Shown: positions 24,375 to 38,724 of the stretch, piece by piece
Layout of the letters: every line of letters starts with the position of its first letter
Position numbering within the stretch: the stretch's first letter is position 1
Assembly: GCA_036971475.1 (NCBI GenBank)
Contig: JBAIZL010000002.1
Span: 20,217,067-20,281,066, forward strand
DNA: 64,000 nt
DNA from: Prosapia bicincta
Lineage: Eukaryota; Arthropoda; Insecta; Hemiptera; Cercopidae
Direction of reading: 5' to 3'
Notes under the pieces: generated by a model
Seen by the model: only the letters and a program-made list of their open reading frames with translations
Databases searched by the model: none
Told to the model about the DNA's origin: nothing
Position numbers and translations under genes: made by a program

Positions 24375-25845
24375 TTAAATTTCAAAAAATATTATCAAGT
24401 GGTGCAAGAAAGCGATGACTCGGTCAATGGCCGAGGCATCGTCCCTTAGCACCAACTTCAAACTCCCTTTTAAATTAAAAAGGGCACGAATATTGCTTAC
24501 ATTAACACAATCTACTAGAATATGTTTTATTGTGAAGATATCACCGCAGTATTGGTATATTGGTGGACCTTCACGACTCATCAAATATCCATGAGTTGCA
24601 AAAGAATGGCCAACGCGAAGGCGTGTAAGCACCACTTCCTCCCTACGTTTTGAACGAATTGAAGACCTCCATGGACGGACGGTATCTTTAATTTCCCTCA
24701 GCTTATTCTGAATCACGGTATGCCACTCGTCACTCCAAGCAGCGAGCAATAAATGTTTCGCGAAATACACATAGTCAGATGCCATAACTAGTTGAGCAAT
24801 AGGCACCAAACTTGTAGCTTTCTTCGCCGCTTCATCCGCCTTTGTGTTTCCAAGTATTCCGCAATGTCCAGGAACCCAACAGAAAGTTACCCCCCCCCCA
24901 ATTGAAGCCTGTGTACAGCACACAAAATGTCCCCAACTAAAGGGTCGCTAGAGAAAACATCCTGAAGAGTACTTTTGGAATCCGAACACAAAAGATAATG
25001 CGAGGATCGAGATTGAATGACGGTCAAAGCTTTAAATAGCGAATAGTTCTGCCGTGAAAACACTGCAAGCTGAGGGCAATCCGTACGTGTAGGTACGACC
25101 AGACGCATAAAACGCACGCCCAACGCCATTGTCCAGTTTAGATCCATCTGTGAAAATAATCTCACTATACTGGTGGAATCTGTATATTGCCAAAAACTCC
25201 TGTTGGTACACCACATTAAGAGTATTGGATTTTATAAAACTGGACAATGAAAAATCAAAGCGGGGAGTTTTTATTATCCATGGAGGTATATAGCACATTG
25301 ATCGTTCAAACACTGTAGGTAGTTGCAACCCAAGGTTATCCATTATTCGTAATGTTCGTATGCCGAATGGAGCGGTCGAAGGTTGACGTGTATTGTACAC
25401 TTGATTTAGCGTATTATGAAAGACTATTTCAAATGCCGGGTGGTTGGGTTTGCTTCGAAGAACAGAAACGTAAAATATTTGTAGCATCTGACGTCGTCTA
25501 GAAAGGGCAGGTTCCCCAGATTCGACAAGAAGACTAGGGATTGGGCTAGCTCTAAATGCACCAGTAGCCAGTCTAAGTCCAGAGTGGTGGATGGTATCAA
25601 GAGTTTTCAGATTTGTGGGTCGTGCAGATGAGTAGACTTGACAACCATAATCTATGCGCGATCTGACGACTGCGCGATAAAACCGAAGCATAGTAGTTCT
25701 GTCTGCTCCCCAATTCGTGCCACTAAGGACTCTTAACATATGAAATTTCTTGCTGCATCCCACCCTCAAACCACGAACATGTGGACTCCATGAGAGTCTT
25801 TTATCAAATAAAAGACCCAAAAATCGAACACTATAGTGTTAGAAA
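24375..25845 (-). mobile_element. Non-LTR retrotransposon, 3' part (end of RT plus RNase H)
   Basis: The minus strand encodes LGLLFD-type GLLFDKRLSWSPHV just after the palm domain, the thumb-like ALDTIHHSGLRLATGAF region, then RNase H with FTDGSKLDNG, CSDSKST and WVPGHCGILGNTKADEAA. After that comes a C-terminal region ending in a YCGD...HILVDC Cys-His motif. Frames break near 25035 and at a run of nine C around 24890. The catalytic YADD region is missing (5'-truncated at about 25845). The family is distinct from the elements at 6-7 kb and 19-21 kb; the WVPGHCGILGN word is typical of Jockey/R1-type RNase H. Confidence 0.88.
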
Positions 25846-25849
25846 AGGC

Positions 25850-26595
25850 CGAAAAATATACACAAATATATACAAATTTTCGTAACAGAATTGAAGATGA
25901 ATGTATTAAGTACATCCTTCCTTATTTCTCGTATATTTTTTATGTGATTTCCAATAGTGACATTACATCTAGGCCTATTTGTATTAAATATTTTAAAATA
26001 TACAAACCTAACCAACTTCGTGTTCACCTTCTACAAAGGATAATTCCAAAATTTCTTGGTTTAAGCATTTTCACATTCTTAGGTAATATGCGTGAGGTAG
26101 AACAAGAATTCAGATAGTTTAATCACTTTGGTTTCCAACCCATTGTTATAAATGACAAAATGTTTCAAGCATTTATAAAATGACATTTTCATTTCGTCAA
26201 TGATAACGTTAGCCAAAAACTATAAAATTCTTCATGTGATTTTGAAATGACGCGTCTGTAGACAGATTTGTTAGAAGCTTATCAACATTCTGTTTTTGCA
26301 GTCAAATTTTTTATAAATTTTAGGCATTTTCTTGGGCCTAAACGAAGTTTAAAAGAAAAGACTGCATTTTTCGATTGAATTTACGTAAAACATTTATCTG
26401 CCACACTATTAAAAAATAAATAAATTGAATGGTTATTTATATACTTTCATGTTACAACAACTAGAAATGGTAACGCTATAGATCTTGCCCACAGGAGTGT
26501 ATTAGGACAACAAATTGCTTCAGAAATGTGTGCCGGAGTCCGTTGTACTAAATCTTGTAAGCCCCATGAAAGAAAAACGTAAAACAGATACTATA
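25850..26595. other. Intergenic DNA, no gene seen
   Basis: AT-rich. A plus-strand frame at 25836-26117 carries no recognisable motif and is not called. Confidence 0.45.
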
Positions 26596-26601
26596 CAAAT
26601 A

Positions 26602-26828
26602 GTACCGTATGCGCCAAAATAAACGGTACTGAATCAGCTGTGAGTTTTTATATAATTTTATTTACATAGTTTTCTCTGCAGTAGTTAGCACCTTGCCAGC
26701 AAAAAGTAGCCTCAAATGAAATACGTCTACACGAGTAAGCGGCAACAATCAAAAGTCGGCACAGCTGATCGAGAAGGCAACTACAGCTGATTCAGTTTCA
26801 GTACTGTTAATTTAACGCATACGGTAAA
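26602..26828. mobile_element. MITE with about 50-bp terminal inverted repeats
   Basis: The left end GTACCGTATGCG... and the right end (read in reverse) TTTACCGTATGCG... continue as imperfect inverted repeats through AGTACTGAATCAGCTGT. A TA flanks each side. The 227-bp size and TA duplication suggest a Tc1/mariner-type or related non-autonomous element. The interior is non-coding. Confidence 0.6.
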
Positions 26829-26829
26829 T

Positions 26830-28300
26830 AGTTGAGTTTGACAATTTTTATTATTTTAATAATTTTGCACCGTTTAGTAAATTATAGAAGTTGAGGGCAG
26901 TTTATGGACTTAGTTGTTTTTATATAATATTTTATTATATATCTTTATATATTACCAATCAATGAGGGTTGGGTTATTGTACAATTAAATAAGGATGAGT
27001 TCGTTTACATAATATTTGATCTGTGGGAAACAAAATGAGGTGGGATCTGAGTGTGTGTGATGCGAAGAAATTGTTCTGAGCGCTTGACGAGTCTTTCACC
27101 CTGCTGAGATTGAATCAGTCGCTTCTTTCTATGAGGCTTGAGGGTGATCTATACATAAGCAGCAAAACTTGGTTGAGATTGAAATATAAGCTAAGGGCTT
27201 ATTTGTTGAGGTTGGAGGAGGCGGAGAATCTTGAATGCTTTAGTAAGGTATAGTTATGTCCAAGCACTTGGATAATATTGAAATAAAGAAGATAAGGAGT
27301 GTAATGATGAATAATTTTCTATAAATTGCAAATACATTTATTATACAAACCACGATATTTTACAAGCAATAAATCCCATAAAACTTATTGTCCATTAGTA
27401 CTCCACAGGTTGAACAGTCCTAGCCGTCACAATCCAAGCATTACATTTTCTCTTTGAACCTAATTTGCAAAAATAATTTAGGTCAAAACATATCTAGTTT
27501 ATTAGATACTTAGTTCTAAGCTACGATATTACAGTTTCTAAGGCAGTAGCAGATAGAGATAGTTTGTTTATTAGCATTGTTTGTCCTTGCGTGTATCGTG
27601 ATAGGTTTAGTAAACTTGGCTGTGTGTACTATGGGGTTCTACACTCACGGTTAATTGGGTAGCCAAGCCTATTTACATACGTTCTATTATAAATAGTACG
27701 GTTAGCAATGAGGGAACAAAATCTGTTGTATAAAGTATTAATATATTTAAAAGAACAATAAAATTGAAATGTCTTATGGAGTTATTAGTTTAAATATTTA
27801 GAAATAAGGATAAAAAGCCTGTAAAAACGTTAAATGGCTTGAAATATTTAATCCAGGTTGGGAAAAAACGGGCATATATATGAAAAAGTGAAGGACAATG
27901 TAGCCGGTTAAAGAATCACAGAGTTTCGTTATAAAAAAAAAGAACTTAAAATATCTATTGACAATTTTAAACATACAATTTCCCTTTCAATCCATCTGTG
28001 ATTAATCTGGTTATGGTTCATTTTTGAGGATGATTGTTGTTAAATAAATTTGCGTCTACATTTTACAAATACGATTTGGCAAAGCAATGCTTTCATATAA
28101 TTACCTTATACTTTTTTCTATAATGTTAAACAATCATCAAAAAGAGGAAATTTTTTTCCGAAATTAAAAAATCTCTCTTATAGACTTTATTTACAGTAAA
28201 ATATTATATAATGTAAAACCTATGGGTAATTTTCAAAATGTTGTATTACCTATAGAATTTTTTGTTATTATTTATGTTTACGATAAATAAATAACAATAA
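26830..28300. other. Intergenic DNA; possible coding remnant at 27034-27250
   Basis: The plus strand at 27034-27250 reads as a mostly open frame with one stop and contains the word LRLEEAENLECF. The Leu/Glu-rich helix-like composition could be a gag remnant, but no diagnostic motif is present. Nothing else is seen. Confidence 0.15.
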
Positions 28301-28309
28301 CCCTTGCTA

Positions 28310-30150
28310 CAAATATTTAAACACCCTTGATGTACATTTCGCCAACACATTTAGCATCATCAGAAGTTTACAAACATTCTGGGACTAAAAAGAAACACAC
28401 CTAAAATAATTTCGCGATGGGCTACTCCCACTCTTCCGCCCAGCGACCAGTTTGTTAACCTGTACCAGCGCTGCACGTGGAGCACGACCACAACCACCAC
28501 TGACTTGTGACAATTCTAAATGAAAACTAGTTACAAACTAATATAAACTAAGATTATAAAAGAAACATAAACTATAATAATTGATCATGTCAACTTGAAC
28601 TAAACTATAAATACAGCTAAAAATCATGTATTTGGTCGTAACAAAGAGAATAAACTAGAACCAGAAATCGGGCCTTTATGAACGTTCATCAACTAATCAC
28701 CCCTAGTTTTACAACGAATATACTTTCATAACTATTCAGCAACCTGTTGGAGAACACCGTTTTACCCACCTTAACACAATTTATATCCAATTAATGGTCT
28801 TTATTAAGGATATGTTTAGCAACGCTGGACTTATCCTGTCTCCCATATTTAATATGGGCTAGATGTTCTATAAATCTGGTTATAGTCTTTCTCCTTGTCT
28901 GACCAATATACATTTTGTCACAAGTTTTACAAGTAATGGTGTAAATTCCAGACCTATCCAACATCGGAAGTTTATCCTTGGGTTTTCCAAATAAATCGGT
29001 AAACCTATTAGAATTTTTATATGCAATTCTTAAATTAAAATTTTTGAAAATTTTGTCTAAACCATTGGTAATAATATTGTCAAAAGGTAAAGTTATAAAT
29101 TTTTGAGGCTTATCTTCCGATTGGAAGGTAATGGAATCTCTCCTTTTTTTCTAAATTTACATTTTCTCACAATATTATTTATAATATTAGGATCAAACCC
29201 ATTAAATTGAGCTATAGATTTGACATATTCTATTTCTTTAACTAGACGCTGAGGTGAAAGGGGAATCCTCGGCGCTCTATCAATCATACAATTAAATGCC
29301 GCTAATTTGTGGGCGTGGCTATGGATGGAATCATTTGGAATTATTCTATTATTGTTGGTTGATCAAACTCATTGATGTCAAACTCAATTTTAGAATTGTT
29401 CCTAATACACATAATATCTAAAAAGGCTAACCTATTATTTTCTTCTACTTCATAAGTGAATTTGGTCGATTGATGTTTACTGTCAATACTACATAAGAAA
29501 TTCTCAATGCTAGATTTACTTAAATCAAACACAGCAAATATGTCGTTGACATACCGTAACCAAACTCTAGGAAAATATGTTAGACTTTTTTCTTATTCTA
29601 TTTCAAATTCACTCATAAAAGGTTCATCCACAAATGGTGATAGACAATTTCCCATCGCTGAACCATCTATTTGTCGATAATACTCATTATTGAATTGAAA
29701 ATAATTTTGCATCATGCAAACCTCAACAAGTTTGGAAAATTCCATCACTTACTGTGGTTCCACTTAATTAAGACTAAACGTTCTTTTAAAGTTTTAAGCG
29801 TTTCTAATATAGGTAAACAGATTTAACATCAAATGAGACAAAAATTTCGTTACTTCCAAGTTCCACTTCTTTTAATCTTTCTACAAATTCTAAATTATTT
29901 TTGATGGAAAATTTTCTATACCCTATTCTTAGAACCCCCTCCTGCACTTTTCAAACAAGTGTTTTAGTGTATCTCAAAGTCACCGGTAAGGCTATACCTG
30001 ACGACCCATAAACTATTATTTCTGCATTGTGAACCATCTATATAATTTATTTTTAGAATTCTTCTTTAACATAGACTACGGTTCGTTTCTCGAAGTGTTT
30101 TTTTCATCACCTGATATATTTTCATCTATCAACTCATCTTTTGTTTCCTA
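28310..30150 (-). mobile_element. Penelope-like retroelement (RT plus GIY-YIG endonuclease), degenerate
   Basis: On the minus strand the RT fragment includes YRQIDGSAMGNCLSP (about 29650) and LRYVNDIFAVF (about 29550), the Penelope forms of RT motifs B and C; the second catalytic Asp position reads Asn. It is followed by a linker and a GIY-YIG nuclease: SGIYTITCKTC (about 28945), MYIGQTRRKT and FIEHL, then AKHILNKDH. Frame breaks occur near 29340, 29600 and 29750. A hammerhead-like motif lies just 3' of the coding region on the same strand, the expected place for the element's pseudo-LTR. Dead copy. Confidence 0.88.
28337..28363 (-). ncRNA. Hammerhead-ribozyme-like core 3' of the Penelope-like element
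   Basis: Read on the minus strand: CTGATGA, T, GCTAA, loop, TTGGC, GAAA. Five base pairs of stem II form with one G-T wobble. Penelope-like elements are known to carry hammerhead motifs in their terminal repeats. One extra T before stem II departs from the canonical core. Confidence 0.4.
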
Positions 30151-30917
30151 TTTATTCCAGATATTTTTTAAAATATCGAATGTATGTATTAGATTTTTCA
30201 TGATATAATTTTTAGAAAAAATCGTAATCCGAAATAAATTTATATATGTGTGTGTGTGTGTGTGTGCATGTATGTATATATATAAAAGTTTCCATTTTTA
30301 CCACTATAGATAGAAAATTTAAATATCTTTGTCATTTTTCATACACTTAAAAATAATAATAACTATGAAAATCAATGTTCGCATAAACTACAAATATTCT
30401 TCTACAATAATGTACAAAGAAATATTTGTAAATAATAATCTATAACTATTTATAATTAAATGTAAAACGCTTTTTAACTTCTGCTTACCGTTTATTACTG
30501 TACGAAGTTAACATCTCATTTACAACAATGTTCCTAAACCTATCTATAACGCAACCTACCTGCAGTGACTTAATAGTACACCTATTGTTACTGAAATATA
30601 ATAAATTTCAAACGATAAAATAATCAGAAATTAAGAACAAAGCATATATACCATAAACGACAGTTATAATCCACTCTGCTGACCGTTACGAGCACTTTAA
30701 ACTTATTTTAACCTTCAAAAATGTTTGACTGTTTACAAAAACTTACCATAACTCAATCATTTAAGGATTATTAACTATTTACCGAAACATACATATTTAT
30801 CATCAGGCATTCTTTTTAATCATGCACTTCGTTTCATTTCTTCCTAAACTTAAATGTTTGTGAAAGTTGGTATGAGACGTATTAAATGAACTATTTAAAT
30901 AGAGTGTGTCGGATATC

Positions 30918-31052
30918 TTACTCTCCTATTGAGATTCTCCTGGCTACGTAGTCTGGATCTCTGTTGTTTACACAGGCAGATGGAGTTACATCGAGAGGGT
31001 CGCGAGGATCCTTGCACACCAACCCCTTACAGCACTCAGCCGAGAAGTCACA
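30918..31052 (-). CDS. Gene B exon 2: knottin core and stop
   Basis: Encodes 44 residues plus TAA: C-x5-CC-x4-C-x13-C, then [11 protein letters not shown] and a short tail. The CCKGLVC motif resembles many animal cystine-knot peptides. No AATAAA was found close downstream. Confidence 0.82.
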   Translation of the reverse strand, partial: CDFSAECCKGLVCKDPRDPLDVTPSACVNNRDPDYVARRISIGE

Positions 31053-31429
31053 CTGCAACACAGAAACGACTATATTAGTAGGCATTCTTACAACACGCTG
31101 CTGGACATTGGTAGTTTTAACGCCTCCTAATATATCCTAATCTAATGCTTCTAGATTTCTATAACTAGTAATTTCAGAAAGGAACTTATAAAAAATATTT
31201 ATATAGAGAATGTTTATAAGTGATAACAAGAAAGTCTGCATCACAAGTACGAATGGTGACTGACTGTATTACTTACAAACATCAGTTACGGTGCTAATTA
31301 CAAAGAGAAAAAGTAAAGAAATAGCGTTTGCAAGATCAATTCCCAAACGGGTTACTCGGGACTTAATTAAATGTTGGTTCATCTACACGAACAATATACA
31401 CAATCAGTATATATGAGTATATTAACTTT

Positions 31430-31464
<35 letters not shown>

Positions 31465-31733
31465 GCTGATACGTATTCCTTCACGGATGGCAAAATATGA
31501 TGAATAGTTATTATCTGGAGTACATCCGTTCATTCTGCAGAACATAAAATCGCAGTTCCGACGTTTCGCTGGAATCTCATCTAGCATTGACGAGGTAAAC
31601 CCAACAACAGTTAAAGAGCCAGATGTTTTTGGGTTCACCTCGTCAATGCTAGATGAGATTCTAGTGAAACGTCGGAACTGCGATTTTATGCACTGCAGAA
31701 TGAACAGATGTACTCCAGATAATAACTATTCAT

Positions 31734-31792
<59 letters not shown>

Positions 31793-31838
31793 CTAAGTCA
31801 ATATAAATACAAGAATTATAATTGAATTTACAATTAGA

Positions 31839-31904
<66 letters not shown>

Positions 31905-34900
31905 AAATTGCGTGTTTTATTAGGCTCGAAAGGTTTTTAAAAATAATTTTATTTGTATAAAACTTTGTTAATTAACAAATATTCAATTTTGAAAAACTGT
32001 CACATTAATTTTTGCTTAACAAAATTCAACTGATATACATTCAGTTGAGTTGGATACAACTGTTCTGTACAAGAGTTTGCTACATACTGAATCTAACACA
32101 GTACAAAATCAGCGTAAGCAGGAATCTACTCTATTAAGCATTATATATAGTTAGGTTTACATTATTCATTTACATAACTCCTCCATCCCTAAATAAAACT
32201 TTGAAGGTGACGAAGTTTCGGAATCGGTTTGAGTCCTCTTCATCATTTTTATGAAGACGATGTATATCAACCCGCTCAATAGGATGTCATACACTAATAT
32301 GATGGGTTATTCCTATAGTTGGATTAATTCTTGAGATGGTATCTGTGTTTATCTTGTCCAATCCCAGTCGTTTAACTTTTACTGAAAACTCTAGCATTTT
32401 ATCCGTCGTAAATTGTAATTTGGACTTGTCCATGAGAATAGGGCGACCTCCAGATGTTGTTGACGTGTGGCTGAGTTTCATGTCGTTGAAAAAGACCGAA
32501 TTTTATTAAGTATATGCCTTGAAGGGGGAAGGAGAGTTGTAGTTGCCTTGCGACTAGTAATTTCTAGAGTCGGTGTATTGGGGAAGGTCGCCAGGTAAAG
32601 GTTGGTATCTGAGATCCAGTTAATAGGTTGTCCGTGACTTCCAATGCAGTATACTCGCAATTGTTGCCGTTATTGTTTCTTATGGTCAAATGATCAAAAG
32701 TATTTGGAATCTATTTTACCATTACAATCGCTGTCTAAACCTAAAATTACAGAATTATACACTAACATGTACCTTACTTTTGGTATTATTGTTACATAAA
32801 ATGTTTCATATTTCATATTTTGTTGGTATACAATATAAATTATACAATTTAAAATGAGTCTTTTCTACAATAGGTAAGTTTATAAAATATACAATTTTTT
32901 TCAGAATCTAATTTACAATTCATTTTAATCAGGTTCTCTAAATCCCACATATTTTCTATTTTGGGTTCTAAAAATAATCTCTCAATATAAAATTTATATA
33001 TTTTGCTTAATTCCTCCTTAGCTCTTGAGTTGAGATAAAACTAGGGTACACAACATCAAGTTTACAAAATGTAAGAGAATTTTACAAATCTGTGATTACC
33101 TGTAACACCATGTTATATAAAATGTTCAATTGGTTTAAAATACTTCTAAACTTTTCTAGTTCAACAAAGTCATTTACATTACGAATCACAATTCCTAATT
33201 TATTCTTTAATTTTACAAAATTTTCGTCGATTACATTAAAAGTTTTATTTAATTATTCCATAATACTGTTACTAAAAGAGTATTGCGTTTCAAGTTGATA
33301 AATAATTTTAATTTGGTCATTTTCAATATTTTTATATTTCTTTCCATATTTTTTTACCATCATATGCATCTACATCACCTGTTATAGATTTGATAACGGA
33401 TCCTAGTCCATCTATAACACCTCTTTTTATTATTTTATTACTGTTATCTTTTAAAAGTATAATTTATAATTTCTCTTTTTTTACGTTTTTACTGTAATTA
33501 ACATATTTAAAATAATTAACAATGTCTCTTATTTTATTGCCATTATCTGTTACATATTCATTACCTAACACGCTACCGTTACAATTGCCGCAGTTATCTT
33601 CAAAATTGTGTAATACATCATAATAATAGGAACCAATGTTATTTAAACGATTAATAAAGTTCCTTACATTAAAATAGTGAACAAAGGTATGGTAGGAAGA
33701 TTCTAATTTGACTATTCCAAGGTCTATCGGGATTATTCCGAGTCTGTTGGTGATGTCTTTGATATCTGCTGACTCGGTGGCTGTGCCAAAGACGAACAGG
33801 AGGGACCTGGAAAAGGATTTTGAATATTAATTTAATTTTTTATTTTCCTAGGCCTTTTAATTTTTGAGAAATGTATCTTTTCTTTGGTGTTATGACGTCC
33901 AGGCTTTATTTTACCGGTTTTCCTTTATTTATTAACTGAAGATATTTCTTCTTTGTTATATTTATTTTTTGTCTTACCCTGTTTTTGTATTGTTTTTACA
34001 TAAACTACAGTTGGAATATCTGGAAGTGATTCCTTGTTTATATTTCTTTGTCCAAAATGTTTTCTTTAATGTTTTTGTTAGCATTTCTAATGTTTTCATA
34101 CAGTGCTTTTGCGTTCTCTCTATGGCTTAAAACGTAGTCGTTTGCAAACTGGTTTTCTACATCTACACCCAGTAGTGTGTTCGAGTTTATGTGACCAAAT
34201 AAAACTTCACACTGCGTTATTTATTAACTGAATGTATGCTATTATAGCATATTTTACTTTTTTTATTTATATTGTCTTTTTTTAATTTAGTTTGGTTATA
34301 TAAAAGCCTTATGTGTTATACTAAAGCGGAATGAAACCTTTCACATAATCCATTTGATTGGGGATTTTGTGTGCTTAAAAATGGTATTTTAATGTTGTGC
34401 AGGTCTAATATTTCTTTCACCACTCTATTGTTAATTTCCGTGCCATTGTCTGATATAACAACTGCAGGCACACCATAGTGTTCGAAGTAATCTAGAAGGT
34501 TATCTGCGACCTCGGTTGCTTGTGCTCCTCCTACGCTGTACAGCTGTTCGTAGCAGCGCGTAAAGCCGTCTCCTATACTGAGAAAGCGGTTCTTTTCTAA
34601 TGATAGGCTATTAATTTGTACTACTTGTAAAGGCCTTGTTGGTGTGGGTGTTAAGTTCATTTCTAACTTCAGCTGGATTCTGTCCTATTTAGTTTTTTGG
34701 CATATTTCACATTTGTTGATAAAATTTTGAATGTGTCCTTTTACGTGGGCCAATAATATCTACGTTTAATTTGTTCATAAGTTTCTTGTATTCCGCGATG
34801 GTTAGTTTTGCTTACGTGATAGTTGCTTATTATTTCCAGTACTTCTTCCTCAGAAATTAAGTGTAATAATTTGTTGTTACATTTAACTAAATAGAGTTCA

Positions 34901-37755
34901 GATTGTTTAAAGTTTTTGGCTACACATAATGCAAATATATTATAAAAGTCGTCTTCAAAATAGAGATTATACTTTATTTTAGGTATCAAATACGATTTTA
35001 CAAAGTCAATTATGTCATTATTAAAATTATTTTCTGATATTTCAACTATTAAACGCATTTTTGAAACTCTAATTAATTTTATTATTCTCACTTGTTTTGG
35101 TTGATATTTTACTAGAGATAAAAATATTTGTTTTTTGGCAAAGTTTCAGGCTCATCTGAAATTGGAGCTCCATTTGTGTATTTCCTTCGAAATTGGAACC
35201 TACAGTTTGATTGCTGCCTTCGTCATTATATTCTTTGTTGAAGGCATTCACACATTCTCCTGCATAAATATTTGCAATCATAGACTGATTGTCCACGTCC
35301 AGTTCTGGGAAATATAATTGAGTCGATTCGGCTATATTTCGATGCAAATCCTCGTTTATATTAGGTTGATTAGGTTTTTGAATTTTCTGCGTAACATTTA
35401 ATTGGATTCTTGATAGGACATCCGCGTTTTGATTTAGTTTACCTTTCTTGTATTTAGTTTGATAATCAAATTCTTCTAATTTAAGTCTCCATCTTACCAA
35501 TTTTGAATTTGGTTCCTTAACTGAGAATAGCCATTGAAGAGTTTTATGGTCGTAGTAAATAGTAAATTTCCTACCAAATAAATATGGTCTAAAATGCTTT
35601 GTCGCCCATACAATCGAAATCAAATCCTTTTCGATTGCCGAATAATTTATTTCGCTGTTATTTAACGTTCTACTAGCATAGGCTATGGGAAGATCGTGTC
35701 CATTTGTCATTTGGCTCAGGATAGCTCTAAGGGCAAAATTACTCGCATCTGTAGTCAAAATTAATTGTTTTTCGAAATCTGGGTATTGCAGAAATGGTTC
35801 ATTAGATAAAATATGTTTACATGTCTCAAAACAATTTATATCTTTGGGATCATCAATATTAATTTTTGAATCTTTCTTGAAACAATTAGTGAATGGTTTA
35901 GTTATTTTTGCAAAATCTTTTATATATTTTCTGTAATAGCCAAATAATCCTAAAAATCCTTTATTCTGCTTGACAGTTTTTGAAATGGGGTAATTTTTAA
36001 AAACTTGAATTTTGTCAGGATTTGGTCTAACTCCATTTGGCGTTACTATATGTCCTAGGTAGGCTACTTCCTTCCTCTGGAGTTCTGTCTTATCTAGTTG
36101 TACTTTGAAGTTAGCGTTTCGTTTTCTATCAAAGACTTCTCTTAATCTAATCTCGTGTTCCTGTAAACTAGAGGAGTAGATAATGATATCGTCTAGGTAC
36201 CCTAAGCAAGATTCATTCTGAATTCCACGCAAAATGTTGTTCATCACTCTTTGGAATGCTGACGGACTGTTTTTCAATCCAAATGGCATTCTGAGAAACT
36301 CATAGTGTCCTGTTTCTGTTAAGAAAGCGGTTTTAGTTACGCAGTCTGAATGAATCTCTACTTGGTGGAAACCAGAGGCTAGGTCTAATGTATTGAAATA
36401 TTGAGATCTCCCTAATTTATCCAAAATGTCTGTTATGTTCGGTAGTGGGACATTATCGTCTATAGTCTTGGCATTGAGGACTCTGAAGTCGATCACAAGT
36501 CTAAATTTTTCTTTATTAGACTCATCTAACGTTTTTGGTTCTATCCAAACCGGTGAATTCCATGGCGAACATGAGGGATGAATTATTTTTTGGTGTAACA
36601 TCTCTTGAATTTTTCTGTAAACTTCTTTCCGATAAATTTCCAGGTACCTATAGTTTCTTGTGTAGACTGGTATTTCATCTGTGGTCTTAATTATATGTTT
36701 AATTTGATTAGTAAATGTTGTCCATTTCTATTTTTGTTATCTGTCTGGTGCGGACTTGAGTTACATACCTTGTAGTCCCTTTTTTCCATTCTGCTTTGCT
36801 TCTTTTAATGATCCTACGGGTTCATGCAAACCTCTGAGAAGAACTCTTAAAGTTAGTTTTTGTAGATATTCAATTAAAACTTCTTTTGTAATTTGCTTTT
36901 GGGGCTCTTGGTTAATTAAAAATGAAATTTATAAATTTAATAGTTTTTGAATTCTTACGTAAAATTTAAATGAGGATTCATTAGTTTTTTTGTTTTAACC
37001 CTGCCATTTCTAAATTTAAAGTGAACAATCTCTTTTATCTGAATAACTAGTTACTAAACCATTTTTCACTTCATTCCAATTATAGGAATTTGACCAACTA
37101 TCTCTAGTGCTTGGTCTTTTAATTTAGCCAATATAGTTGAGAATAAATACTCATTTTGAATCTTCTGGATTTTCAACTTCTTTGTCGCAAATATTTTGTC
37201 ACAGCGGTTGCAGTATGACGATTAAATTAGAAACATTTATATATTCAATAATTTTCTTGAGATGTCCTACCGACTGCGCCAGTTACGTGTTTTATTAAGC
37301 TCGAAAAATTTTTAAAAATAATTTTATTTTTATAAACCTTTGTTAATTAAGAAACATTTAATTTTGAAAAACTGGTACATTAATTTTTGCTTAACAACAT
37401 TCAACTGATATAAAGTCAGTTAGGATGGATACAATTGTTCTCTTCAAGAGTTGGCTACACACTGAAGCTAAAGCTGTTTCACCAGCTGCACAATACAAAA
37501 TTTGCGTAAGCAGGAATCTACTCTAGTAAGCATTATATTTAGTTAAGTTTACATTATTCGTTCACATATCTTATATATATATATATTTATTTAATTACCT
37601 ATTTATTTATATGTGTGTGTGTGTGTATGTGTGTGTGTGTGTTCTTTTTGGTACATATGTGTATACGTAGGTATATATGTGTATATAAAAATACATATAT
37701 GGGTATATTTATGTATCTATATGTGTATTTAGCTCTATATGTGTATATGGAAGTC

Positions 37756-37826
<71 letters not shown>

Positions 37827-38157
37827 GTGTGTGTGTTATATATAAGTATATTTATGTATGTACGTTTATATTTAGCTATATATGTATATATAGATGTTTA
37901 TTTAGGTGTATATTTGTATACATATGTATATTGTATATATTTATGTATGTATGTGCATATTTAGATATATGCTTATCTGTAAGTATGTATGTGTATATTT
38001 ATGTAAGTATGTAAATATTTAGCTATATATGTATGTGTAAATGTAGGTATATTTGGGTATATTTAACTATATATATGTATTTTTAAGAATATGCAATATG
38101 TATAGTTAGCTATATATGTATATTTGTAGGTTATTGTGTATATATTGAAGTATATAA

Positions 38158-38211
<54 letters not shown>

Positions 38212-38661
38212 TGGATTTGTACATATATAAGGTATAAATGTCTATCGTTAGGTTGATATGTATAATTTTAGTATATATAATATGTGTATTTATAGGTATA
38301 TACGTGTATGTTTTATACAGTAGATACTTTTCTATAACAAAATACAGGCTACACATAGCTATATAAAATTATTTGGCTTTTATGTTTCTTTTAAACGTAA
38401 CGAAGAAAATGTTATTTCATCAAATATAGTTGTAAAAAAAATATTTTTTGTAAATAAAAAGTTTTACGTTTTTGCGAAAAAACTAATTTGAGATTAACTA
38501 TGCTGGAAAACGTTTACTGCAAAACCTTACTTATTTTCATAAAAGCTGGAATATTCTAAAAATGTTTCTCATTTTAAATAATTATTTATAACACTTGAAG
38601 AAATATATTTATATAAATCAGAACATCCTATCCTACATACGTTCTTAAATCAGAATATATA

Positions 38662-38724
<63 letters not shown>

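Larger units (their letters stand above)
31906..37571 (-). mobile_element. Ty3/Gypsy provirus, errantivirus-like, internally decayed
   Basis: Two diverged LTRs bound pol and an env-like region on the minus strand, flanked by TATA on both sides (31902-31905 and 37572-37575). The LTR ends AGTTA...TAACT, the tRNA-Ser-type primer site, the TATA target and the spliced env-like third gene are together typical of insect errantiviruses (17.6/297/gypsy group). At about 5.7 kb it is shorter than usual; most of gag is gone. The LTRs differ by many substitutions and an insertion of about 18 bp, so the insertion is old. It sits in the intron of gene B, antisense to nothing and co-oriented with the gene. 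Confidence 0.9.

Noticed and set aside
27034..27250. Possible gag gene
   Set aside because: One stop, no zinc knuckle or capsid motif; kept only as a weak remark.
31640..31670. Hammerhead ribozyme in the 31.5-kb inverted repeat
   Set aside because: The first core box reads CTAGATGA, with an inserted base, and the neighbouring CTAG...CTAG pairing competes with stem II.
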